Assembly: GCA_035765775.1 (NCBI GenBank)
Contig: DASTWV010000021.1
Coordinates: 62,001-126,000, forward strand
Reading direction: 5' to 3'
Origin: Actinomycetota bacterium
GTDB lineage: Bacteria > Actinomycetota > CADDZG01 > JAHWKV01 > JAOPZY01
Length of the DNA: 64,000 nt
Position 1 is the stretch's first letter. The number at the start of each line of letters is the position of its first letter. This document shows positions 38,715 through 48,500 of this stretch, one piece after another. A program made the position numbers and the translations under genes. Below the pieces are notes generated by a model. The model searched no databases. It was given only the letters and a program-made list of their open reading frames with translations, and was not told the DNA's origin.

Positions 38715-41700
38715 ATGAAGGGTCGCCACCGCGCGGTCAACGGTCAACGTCGTTTTGCGCGCGTCGTTCCGTTCGTTTTTTTCGGGTCGCTCCTGGGTGG
38801 CATTGCCTTGGTCGCGTTCACGTCCGGGCCCGCCATCGCGGCTCCGATGACGTTCACGGTCGTCTCGACTGCCGATGCCACCCACGGCAACTGTGGCGGT
38901 AGCTGCACCCTGCGCGACGCAGTGAATGCGGCGAGCGCGGCGGCGAATGCGACAACCCCTGTGACGATCAATATCCCGGCGGGCACCTACACGCTGACAC
39001 TGGGGGAGCTCGACCTTGCGGCAACCAACGGGAGTATAACACTGAACGGAACTAGCGGTAACCGATCAACTGTCGTGATCAACCAGACCAGCAAGACCGG
39101 CGGCAGCAGCATCGTCAACAACACCGTGTTCCTGGTTGCCTTCAACCTCTCGACCAGTGCCAGCGTGACTGGTCAGTCGACCACCTTCCAGAACCTCACC
39201 ATCGAGGGCGGGGTCGACACGCGCACCGGGGGTGGTGGCGGCGGTGGTGGCTTCGGCGGTGGCGCCATCCAGGACGACGGCGGCACCGGCAACAGCCTCA
39301 CCATCACCAACTGCGTGTTCTCCGGCAACAAGTCACTGGCCGACGGCGCCGGCGGCGGCGCCATCTTCCAGGGGGCTGGCGCCCTGACCGTGTCGAACAG
39401 CACCTTCACCGGCAACACCTCGGCATCCGGCTTCGGCGGCGGCATCGGGTACTCCGACACCGGGCTGGCGGCGGGCGACATCTCCATCACCAACTCCACC
39501 TTCACCAACAACTCGGTCACGGCGCCGGCGGGCTCCTCCGATGGGGGCGGCGGGGCGTTCCTCGGCGGTGCGACGATCACCCAGCACGCCACCGTGAGCG
39601 GGTCGACCTTCACCGGCAACAGCGCCGGGGCCACCGGCGGCGGGCTGTACATCGCGGCGGAACTCTCCACCAGCGTGACCACCTCGCAGTTCGTCAACAA
39701 CACCGCCGGCACGGTGCAACAGGGCCAGGGCGGAGCGGTCTACATGAGCTCGACCAACCCGACGCCGTCGTCGGGGTCGGGCAGCATCACGCTCAGCACC
39801 TTCACGGGCAACACCGCCTCCAACGGTGGCCAGGGCGGGGCGGTCTTCAACGCCATCGGCCCCACCGCCGTCGCCCACAACCGCATCGTGGGCAACACCG
39901 CCACCACCGGCAGCGGCATCGCCGAAGGCGTGAGCAGCGGGTCGGTGAATGCCAGCGACAACTGGTGGGGTGTGAACACCGGGCCGGGTGCCGGGGTCCT
40001 GGGCGCCGCATCCGTGTCGCCCCCGGCCACGGCCCCAACCGCCAGCTCCTGGCTGCAGCTGCGCAACATCGCTTCGCCGGGCACCGTCCTGCCCGGGGGC
40101 GCCAGCACCTTCACCGCCGACCTGCTGGGCCGCAACACCGGGGGCCCGCTGGCGGCGGGAAGCCTCAATGGGCTGGCGACGTTCCCGACCCCAACCGGCA
40201 TCTTCAGCACCGCGGTTGACGTCACGGTCGGCACCGCCTCCGGCCAGTTCATCAACGGGGTGGGCACCGCCGGGGTCACCGCCGGGACGACCCTCGGGTC
40301 GCCCGCCGGGCACCTCAACGTCACCGCCGACAACCAAACGGTCACGGGCAACCTGAACATCAAGGCCAACTCCTCGACCTCGGTTGCCACGAACCCGTCG
40401 ACCTCGGTTTTCGGGCAACCGGTGACCTTCACTGCGACCCTCAGCTCGGCGTCCGGGTCTACCACGCCCCCGGCCCCCGCCGGTGGCACGGTGCAGTTCT
40501 TTGTCGACGGCGTTTCCCACGGGGCGGCGGCCCCAGTGTCGAGCGGTAGCGCCAATGCCGCCTTCGGCGATCTGGCGGTCGGCAATCACACGGTCACCGC
40601 CACCTACAGCGGCGACGCCGACTTCAACGGCTCCACCACCACCACCGGGGCCACCCAGATCGTCAACAAGGCGAACACGTCGGTGGCGGTGGGCAGCTCG
40701 CTCAACCCGGCATTTGTCACCCAGAGCATCACCTTCAGCGCCACCATCACCGCGGTCGCCCCCGGAGCGGGCATCCCAGGCGGCACGGGGTCGCTGCAAT
40801 TCATGGATGGCAGCAACGCTCTCGGGGTCGCCCAGACCCCGAACGCCAGCGGGGTTGCGACGATCTCGATCAACTCATTGACGGTCGGCACCCACACCAT
40901 CACCGCGGTCTACGCCGGCAACGCCAATTTCAACGGCTCGACCGGGACCCTCGTGCCCGACCAGGTCGTCAAGCTGGCCCCCACCTCGGTCAATGTGTTC
41001 CCGTCGTTCGACCCCTCGGTGTTCGGCCAGCCGGTCACCTTCACCGCCCAGGTCAACGCCGCCCTGGCCGGGACCCCGGCCGGCTTCGTCCAGTTCGGCA
41101 TCAACGGGGCGAACTTCGGGGCCACCGAGACGCTGGTGTCCGGGCAGGCGGTGACGCCGGTGATCTCCAACCTCGCCGTTGGCTCCACCAACGTCACGGC
41201 CACCTACACCCCCACCGACGGCCTGCACGCCGGCTCCTCGGGCCTGTTCACGCAGACGGTCAACCAGGCCAACACGACGACGACCATCGGCTCCAGCGCC
41301 AATCCTGCGTTCGCCGGTGTCCCGCTCACCTTCACTGCAACCGTGACCGCAGCTGCGCCCGGAGCGGGAACGCCGACCGGCAACGTCCAGTTCGTGATCG
41401 ACGGCGCCAACTCCGGCTCGCCGCAGGCTCTCTCCGGGGGAGTGGCCACCCTGGGCGGGGTGAGTCCCGCGGTCGGTAGCCACTCCGTTGTGGCGGACTA
41501 TCTGGGCGACTCCAACTTCACCACCTCCACCTCGACCACGCTCACCCAGGTGGTCAACGGCTTCTCCACCACCACCACCCTGTCTTCATCGAAGAACCCC
41601 TCGGTCTCCGGCGAGCCGGTGACCTTTACCGCCACCGTCTCGGCCGGCCCGAACGGGACCCCGACCGGCAACGTGCAGTTTGGCGTGAACGGGGCGAACA

Positions 41701-44700
41701 TCGGGTCCCCGATCGCCCTCAGCGGGGGCGTGGCCATGTTGCCATCGGTCACGACACTGCCGGTCGGCACCAGCACCGTGACCGCCACCTACGCCGCCTC
41801 GGGGAACTTCAACGGCAGCTCCGGGACCCTGGCCGGCGGCCAGGTTGTCACCAAGGCGTCCAGCGCCGTGGCCGTCGGTTCCTCGGTCAACCCCTCGGCG
41901 CTCGGCCAGCCGGTGACCTTCGCCGCCACCGTGACCGCGGTGGCGCCGGGGACAGGCACGCCGGCCGGGCAGGTGCAGTTCTTCGTCGACGGCTCCGCCT
42001 TCGGCAGCCCGGCGACGCTGAGCGGTTCCGTTGCAAGCTCGGGATCTGACTCGTCGCTGGCGGTCGGTTCCCACGCCGTCACTGCCACCTACACCGGGAA
42101 TGGCAATTTCAACGGGAGCACCTCCCCGGCCCTGACCCAGGTGGTCAGTCGCGTCGCCCCCACCATCGTTATCGGCTCCAGCGTCAATCCTTCGGTGTTC
42201 GGCCAGCCGGTGCAGTTCTCCGTGACGATCACCGGCTCGGCGGGCACCCCGACCGGCAGCGTCCAGTTCGGCGTCAATGGCGCGGACCTGGGCACGCCGG
42301 TCACCCTCACCGCCGGTAAGGCCTCCTCCATCGCCGACACCTCATTGCCGGTGGGTAACTCGACAATCACTGCCACCTACACCGGTGACACGACCTACCT
42401 TCCCGGAAGCCAGAGCCTGACGCAGACCGTCAACAAGGCCGACACCATGACGATCATCAGCTCCAGCGCCAACCCCGGGATCGCGAACAGCAGCCTCAGC
42501 TTCACCGCCACCGTGACCGCGGTGTCGCCCGGAGCGGGGATCCCGACCGGGCAGGTCATCTTCCAGGTCGACAACGGGGTGTTCCCGGTAACCCTGAACG
42601 CAAACGGGGTGGCCGTGCAGAGCGGTATCGGGCTCCCCGAAGGTACCTTCGACGTGGTGGCCGCCTACCAGGGCGACCCCGACTTCAACACCTCCAACGG
42701 GTCGCTCACCGAGGTGGTCAACGGCTTCCCCACCACGACGACACTGAACTCGTCGGCCAACCCGAGCGTCTCCGGCCAACCGGTGACCTTCACCGCCACC
42801 GTGGGTCCTGATGGCGAAGGGGTCCCGGCCGGCAACGTGCAGTTCGGCGTTGACGGGGCCAACGTGGGCAGCCCGGTGGCCCTCAGCGGTGGCGTGGCCC
42901 AGCTGCCGTCGATCTCGACCCTGTCGGTCGGCACCCACACCGTGACCGCCACCTATGTCCCCTCCGACAGCCACGCCGGCAGCTCCGGGACCCTGGCCGG
43001 TGGCCAGGTCGTCACCAAGGCCAGTTCGTCCGCCACTGTCGGTTCCTCGCTCAACCCCTCGGCACTCGGCCAGCCGGTGAACTTCACCGCCACCGTGACC
43101 GCCGTGGCGCCTGGGTCGGGAACGCCGACCGGACAGGTGCAGTTCTTCATCGACGGCTCCGCCTTCGGCAGTCCGGCGACGCTGACCGGTGGGGTGGGCT
43201 CCTCGGGGTCGACCTCGTCGCTGACCCCCGGCTCGCACAGCGTCACCGCCACCTACACCGGTGACGGCAGCTTCAGCGGGAGCACCTCCCCGATCCTCAC
43301 CCAGGTCGTCGGCCGGATCGATGCCACCTTCGGCTTGACCTCCACCGTTGCCAGCCCGGTGTTCGGCCAGCCGGTGCAGTTCACCGCCACCCTGACCGGC
43401 GCGGTCGGCACACCGACGGGGAGCATCCAGTTCGGGGTCGACGGGGTCAATCTCGGGTCCCCCGTCGCCCTGTCGGGCGGCACCGCCACCTCGGTCGCGG
43501 ACACCGCGCTGCCGGTGGGCACCTCGACGGTCACCGCCACCTACACCGGGGATACCACCTACCTGCCCGGCAGCCAGAGCATCACCCAAAGCGTCAACCA
43601 GGCCAACACCACGACCACCATCGGTTCGTCGGCCAACCCGGCAACCGCGGGTACCGCGATCGACTTCGCAGCCACGGTCACGGCCGTCGCCCCCGGGGCG
43701 GGCACCCCGACGGGGCAGGTGCAGTTCTTCGCTGACGGTTCGACGCTCGGCTCCCCAGCTGGCCTGAACGCCGCTGGGGTGGCCAGCCTCAGCGGTATCA
43801 CCTCGCTGAGTATCGGCAGCCACAGCGTCACCGCCACCTACCTCGGTGACGCCAACTTCATCACCAGCACCGCAGCGAGCTTGACCCAGCAGGTGACGGG
43901 CATTGGCACCACCACCACGGTCGCCTCGTCGGCCAACCCGTCGGTGTTCAGCCAGCCGGTCAGCTTCACGGCCACCGTCAGCGCCGGGGGCAACGGGACC
44001 CCGACCGGCTCGGTGCAGTTCGGGATCGACGGCGACAACATCGGCGACCCGGTCTCGCTCAGCGGGGGCATCGCCCAATCGCCGCCGGTGTCCACGTTGG
44101 CCGTCGGCACCCACACCGTCACCGCCACCTACAGCGGAGCCCCGACCTTTGTCCCCAGCTCGGGGACCTTGGCCGGGGGCCAGGTCGTCATCCAGGACGG
44201 CACGACGACCACGCTCACCGCTTCGGCCAACCCGTCCATCCCCGGCCAGTCCGTCACCTTCACCGCCACCGTCTCCCCGGTGGCCCCCGGGGCAGGCACG
44301 CCCACTGGCCAGGTGCTGTTCCAGTTCAACGGCGGCCCTCTGGGGCTGGTCAACCTGGTCAACGGGGTGGCCGTCTCCCCGCCGACCGCCAACCTGTCCC
44401 CGGGCAGCTACGACGTCACCGCCACCTTCCAGGGCAGCTCCGGCTACACCTCATCGTCGGGGACCCTCACGCAGGTCGTCAGCCAGCTGTCGACCACGAC
44501 CACGCTGTCCTCCTCCGACCACGGCTCCGGACCGGTCGGCAGCCCGGTCACCTTCACCGCCACTGTCTCCGCCGGGGTGGGCCAGCCGGCGCCGTCGGGC
44601 ACCGTGGCGTTCTTCTCCAATGGGGCGCCGATCACCGGGTGCGGGACCCAGGCCCTGAATGGGGCGGCACCCGATACGGCCACCTGCTCGACGATCCACC

Positions 44701-45251
44701 AGCTCCCGGTCGGTGCCTCGACCGTCACCGCCACCTATTCCGGGAGCCCGACCGCCCTGCCGTCCACGTCGCCACCCTTCACCGAGACCACCTCGGCCAC
44801 CACAACCATCACCGGCAGCCACAGGGGCGCCCTCACGGTCAAGGCCGGCCAGACACTGTTCATCGGACCGGGAGCGAGCATCACCGGGTCGATCACCGTG
44901 CAGGCGGGCGGCTCCCTCGACGTCGAGGGGGCGACCGTCAAGGGCTCGATCACCGCCAGCGGGGCGGTGCAGATCCGGATGTGCGGGTCGTCGTTGAGCG
45001 GTGGGGCGACGATTACCCACACCTCGGGCCTGGTCGTGATCGGCGACGATGAGGGCAGCCCATCGTGTGCCGGCAACACGATCAGCGGGGCAGTGTCAAT
45101 CACCAACGGGACCGGTGGTGTGGAGTTCGACTTCAACACCGTGAGCGGCTCGGTCACGATCACCGGCAACACCGGGACGGTGCCGCCGCCGGACACCGGG
45201 ACGGTCGTGGCGGTGGGCAACACGATCGGGAGCGGGTCCACCATCCAATAA
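38715..45251 (+). CDS. giant secreted beta-helix/Ig-like repeat protein 1
   Basis: The 2178-residue protein has a signal peptide (about 1-43, ending A-I-A-A-P). A right-handed beta-helix region (about 55-520) follows, with C-T-L-R-D-A-V-N-A-A and many G-G-G-A-I and N-S-T-F-x-x-N-x-S turns. Fifteen Ig-like domains of about 97 residues (about 552-2030) each read P-V-T-F-T-A-T-V ... G-x-P-T-G-x-V-Q-F ... V-G-x-H-x-V-T-A-T-Y. A short beta-helical tail rich in Asn/Gly/Thr ends it. No sortase signal, enzyme motif or C-terminal membrane anchor is visible. It is probably a long surface or extracellular adhesin/fibre. It follows three collar-domain genes and precedes a paralogue. ATG at 38715 is chosen because it begins the signal peptide. 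Confidence 0.9.
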   Translation: MKGRHRAVNGQRRFARVVPFVFFGSLLGGIALVAFTSGPAIAAPMTFTVVSTADATHGNCGGSCTLRDAVNAASAAANATTPVTINIPAGTYTLTLGELDLAATNGSITLNGTSGNRSTVVINQTSKTGGSSIVNNTVFLVAFNLSTSASVTGQSTTFQNLTIEGGVDTRTGGGGGGGGFGGGAIQDDGGTGNSLTITNCVFSGNKSLADGAGGGAIFQGAGALTVSNSTFTGNTSASGFGGGIGYSDTGLAAGDISITNSTFTNNSVTAPAGSSDGGGGAFLGGATITQHATVSGSTFTGNSAGATGGGLYIAAELSTSVTTSQFVNNTAGTVQQGQGGAVYMSSTNPTPSSGSGSITLSTFTGNTASNGGQGGAVFNAIGPTAVAHNRIVGNTATTGSGIAEGVSSGSVNASDNWWGVNTGPGAGVLGAASVSPPATAPTASSWLQLRNIASPGTVLPGGASTFTADLLGRNTGGPLAAGSLNGLATFPTPTGIFSTAVDVTVGTASGQFINGVGTAGVTAGTTLGSPAGHLNVTADNQTVTGNLNIKANSSTSVATNPSTSVFGQPVTFTATLSSASGSTTPPAPAGGTVQFFVDGVSHGAAAPVSSGSANAAFGDLAVGNHTVTATYSGDADFNGSTTTTGATQIVNKANTSVAVGSSLNPAFVTQSITFSATITAVAPGAGIPGGTGSLQFMDGSNALGVAQTPNASGVATISINSLTVGTHTITAVYAGNANFNGSTGTLVPDQVVKLAPTSVNVFPSFDPSVFGQPVTFTAQVNAALAGTPAGFVQFGINGANFGATETLVSGQAVTPVISNLAVGSTNVTATYTPTDGLHAGSSGLFTQTVNQANTTTTIGSSANPAFAGVPLTFTATVTAAAPGAGTPTGNVQFVIDGANSGSPQALSGGVATLGGVSPAVGSHSVVADYLGDSNFTTSTSTTLTQVVNGFSTTTTLSSSKNPSVSGEPVTFTATVSAGPNGTPTGNVQFGVNGANIGSPIALSGGVAMLPSVTTLPVGTSTVTATYAASGNFNGSSGTLAGGQVVTKASSAVAVGSSVNPSALGQPVTFAATVTAVAPGTGTPAGQVQFFVDGSAFGSPATLSGSVASSGSDSSLAVGSHAVTATYTGNGNFNGSTSPALTQVVSRVAPTIVIGSSVNPSVFGQPVQFSVTITGSAGTPTGSVQFGVNGADLGTPVTLTAGKASSIADTSLPVGNSTITATYTGDTTYLPGSQSLTQTVNKADTMTIISSSANPGIANSSLSFTATVTAVSPGAGIPTGQVIFQVDNGVFPVTLNANGVAVQSGIGLPEGTFDVVAAYQGDPDFNTSNGSLTEVVNGFPTTTTLNSSANPSVSGQPVTFTATVGPDGEGVPAGNVQFGVDGANVGSPVALSGGVAQLPSISTLSVGTHTVTATYVPSDSHAGSSGTLAGGQVVTKASSSATVGSSLNPSALGQPVNFTATVTAVAPGSGTPTGQVQFFIDGSAFGSPATLTGGVGSSGSTSSLTPGSHSVTATYTGDGSFSGSTSPILTQVVGRIDATFGLTSTVASPVFGQPVQFTATLTGAVGTPTGSIQFGVDGVNLGSPVALSGGTATSVADTALPVGTSTVTATYTGDTTYLPGSQSITQSVNQANTTTTIGSSANPATAGTAIDFAATVTAVAPGAGTPTGQVQFFADGSTLGSPAGLNAAGVASLSGITSLSIGSHSVTATYLGDANFITSTAASLTQQVTGIGTTTTVASSANPSVFSQPVSFTATVSAGGNGTPTGSVQFGIDGDNIGDPVSLSGGIAQSPPVSTLAVGTHTVTATYSGAPTFVPSSGTLAGGQVVIQDGTTTTLTASANPSIPGQSVTFTATVSPVAPGAGTPTGQVLFQFNGGPLGLVNLVNGVAVSPPTANLSPGSYDVTATFQGSSGYTSSSGTLTQVVSQLSTTTTLSSSDHGSGPVGSPVTFTATVSAGVGQPAPSGTVAFFSNGAPITGCGTQALNGAAPDTATCSTIHQLPVGASTVTATYSGSPTALPSTSPPFTETTSATTTITGSHRGALTVKAGQTLFIGPGASITGSITVQAGGSLDVEGATVKGSITASGAVQIRMCGSSLSGGATITHTSGLVVIGDDEGSPSCAGNTISGAVSITNGTGGVEFDFNTVSGSVTITGNTGTVPPPDTGTVVAVGNTIGSGSTIQ
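40369..44816 (+). repeat. 15 tandem Ig-like domain repeats with four-domain super-repeat
   Basis: Units are about 290 bp each. Domains 4-7, 8-11 and 12-13 repeat in the same order. For example, domains 4, 8 and 12 share linkers of the V-V-N-G-F-x-T-T-T-T type. Domains 5, 9 and 13 share N-V-Q-F-G-V-x-G-A-N and a G-G-Q-V-V ending. Domains 7 and 11 share D-T-T-Y-L-P-G-S-Q-S. This points to duplication of four-domain blocks rather than of single domains. Confidence 0.85.
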
Positions 45252-45509
45252 GACCAGACCGCGGCTACCGGTCACCAAGAACCAACACCACACCACTCCC
45301 CGGCCCGATCCGGCCGGGGAGTGCGCGTACGGCACTACCCGCCTCGCGAGAACTACGTACAAATCGCACCCGGCGGACCATGAAGCGGCGCTCATCCTTC
45401 GCCGATCCACTATGCACAGAGAGCGTTCATCGCAGTACACTACGTGGCACGCCGGAATTCTTACTTTTCCTAGGTTTTCCCAGATATCGTTGACCGGGAG
45501 CTTGGAGAG
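45252..45509. other. intergenic region between the two giant genes
   Basis: It begins with a strong terminator-like hairpin (45294-45323). It then becomes AT-richer towards 45400-45490, where the promoter of the second giant gene should lie. I see no ORF of note. A separate promoter fits the hairpin that would end the upstream transcript. Confidence 0.5.
45294..45323. terminator. 12-bp perfect hairpin after giant gene 1
   Basis: CACTCCCCGGCC (45294-45305) and GGCCGGGGAGTG (45312-45323) pair perfectly around a CGATCC loop, 43 nt after the stop. There is no T-run, as is common for actinobacterial terminators, so strength is inferred from the stem only. Confidence 0.7.
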
Positions 45510-48500
45510 ATGAAGCCGCGCCATCGCGCCTCGGCAGGTGCAGTTTGGTCCGCAGTCTTTCTGCCGTTACTTGCTCTTGGGGGCCTGCTTTTCAGCCTCG
45601 GAGTGATCACCCTCACCCCCGGGCGTTCCGCAGCGGCCACCACCGTGTTCGCCGTCACGAAGACCACCGACAGCAACGACGGTGCCTGCACGCCCATTCT
45701 GTGCTCGCTGCGCGACGCGGTGGCGGCGGCGAACACCACCGCGTCGACTTCGGCCAACCCGGTACAGATCAACCTCGGTCCGGGGACCTACACGCTGACC
45801 TTGGGTGAGCTGGACCTCGGCAAGGTGGGCACCACCCTGGACGTGGTCATCAACGGGACTGGGGTGAACGCCAGTTCCGTTACTATCCAGCAAAATACGG
45901 CTAACAGCACCGTATTTCTACTGGGCTTTGACGTCGCGGCCAATAGCTTCGTGACCAACCAGTCAACTACGTTCCAGAACCTGACCATCACGGGCGGCGT
46001 CGACACCCGCTCGACGACCGGGAACGGGGACGGGCTCGGCGGCGGCGCCATCCAGGCGGGAGGACCCGGCCAGAGCCTGACAATCACGAACTGCGTCTTC
46101 ACCGGGAACCAATCGCTGGCCAACGGGTCGGGCGGCGGGGCGATCTTTGACGGCGCCGGGAGCCTCACCATTTCCGGCAGCACGTTCTCGAACAACACCT
46201 CGGCGTCCGGCTTCGGCGGGGCCGTCGGCTACTCCGACACCGGGCTCGCCGCAGGGGATGTCTCCATCACCAACAGCACGTTCACCAACAACACGGTCAC
46301 GGCGCCATCGGGGGCCTCCGACGGGGGCGGCGGGGTGTTCATCGGTGGGTCGAGCATCAACCAGCACGCCACCGTGAGCGGGTCGACGTTCAGCGGCAAC
46401 AGCGCCGGCGGCCCGGGTGGCGGCCTGTTCATCGACGCTGAGCTGGCTACGAGCGTCACCACGTCGCAGTTCATCAACAACACTGCCGGCACGGTGGACC
46501 AGGGCAAGGGAGGCGGCGTCTACATCAGTTCGTCCAACCCCACGCCCTCGGCCGGGTCGGGCAGCATCACGCTCAGCACGTTCACCGGGAACAGCGCCTC
46601 CGGCCACAGCGGTGGGGGCGGGGCGATCTGGAACGACATTGGTCCCACGACCGTCGCCCACAACCGCATCGTGGGCAACACCGCTACCTTCGGCAGCGGC
46701 ATCGCCGAGGGTGTCGACACCGGCTCGGTCAACGCCAACGACAACTGGTGGGGCGTGAACACCGGGCCGGGTGCCGGGGTCCTCGCCGCCGCCTCGGTGT
46801 CGCCCCCGGCCACCGCACCGACCGCCCCGTCGTGGCTCCAGCTGCGCACCATCGCATCTCCGGCCGTCGTCGCCCCCGGCGGGTCGACGACCTTCACCGC
46901 CGACCTGCTCGGGCGGAATACCGGCGGGCCGCTGGCGGCCGGCACCCTGAACGGCCTCGCCTCGTTCCCCTCGCCACCCGGCGTGTTCAGCAACGCCGTG
47001 GACGGCACCCTCAGCGCGACGGCCGGCCAGTTCGTCAACGGGGTGGCCACCTCCGCCTTCACCGCCGGGACGACGCTCGGGACCAACGCCGGCCACGTCG
47101 ACGCGGTCGCCGACAGCCAGACCATCACCGGCGGCGTCAGCGTGAAGGCCGACTCCTCCGTGGCGGTCACCACTTCAGGCACCCCGACGGTCTTCGGCCA
47201 GCCGGTCACCTTCACCGCAACACTCTCGTCGCAGGTGGCCGGGACGACGCCGGCCGTGCCGCAGGGCGGGACGGTCACCTTCTTCATCGATGGGATTCCC
47301 GGGAGCCCGGTCACGGTGAGCAACGGGAGCGCCCACGCCGTGCTCTCGAACCTGACGGTGGGCGTCCACACCGTCCAGGCGGTCTACAGCGGCGACAGCG
47401 ATTTCAACGGCAGCAGCGCCCTGCTGCCCGGCAACCAGACGGTCAACAAGGCCAACTCGGCGACGGCAGTGGCCAGCTCGCTTACCCCGTCCTTCGCCGG
47501 CGAGAGCGTGACGTTCACGGCCACTGTCACGGCCAGCCCACCGGGGGCCGGCACGCCCGGCGGCACCGTCCAGTTCGAGGATGGCGGCAGCCCGGTCGGT
47601 AGCCCGGCGACGCTGAACGGGAGTGGGGTCGCCACGGTGTCCACCTCGGGGCTCAGCGTCGGCAGCCATACCATCACCGCGGTGTACGGCGGCAACCTCA
47701 ACTTCAACGGCAGCACGGGGACCCTGTCGCCCGACCAGGTGGTGAACCCCGCGCCGACCGCGGTCACCGTGTTCCCCTCGTTCGACCCCTCGGTCTTCGG
47801 GCAGCCGGTCACCTTCGCGGCCCAGGTCAACGCCGCCCTGGCCGGAACCCCGGGTGGCTTTGTGCAGTTCGGCATCAACGGGGAGAACCTGGGCGCCACT
47901 GAGACGTTGGTGGCCGGGCAGGCAGTGACGCCCGTGATCACCAACCTGCCGGTCGGCTCCGTGACCGTCACGGCCACCTACACCGCCACCGACGGCGTAC
48001 ACGCGGGCTCCTCGGGGCTGTTCAACCAGACCGTCCTCCCGGCCTCCACCGCGACCACCGTGGGAGCGGCGGCGAACCCTGCCGTCGCCGGTACGGCCAT
48101 CGACTTCTCTGCCACCGTGACCGCGGTCGCCCCGAGCACGGCGACGCCGACCGGGACGGTCCAGTTCGCCATTGACGGGTCCAACGTCGGGTCGCCCCAG
48201 GCGCTCTCCGGGGGCGTCGCCACACTGAGCGGGGTCACCAGTCTAAGCATCGGCACCCACCCGGTGGTGGCCACCTACCTCGGCGACACCGACTTCGTGA
48301 CGAGTACGTCCTCGACGCTGAGCGAGGTGGTGAACGGCTTCGCCACCACCACCACCGTGACATCGTCGGCCAGCCCGTCGGTGTTCGGCCAACCGGTGTC
48401 CTTCACCGCCACGGTCGACGCCGGCGCCAACGGCACGCCGACCGGGACCGTGCAGTTCGGCATCGACGGGGCCAACCTCGGCGCGCCCGTCACGCTGGCG

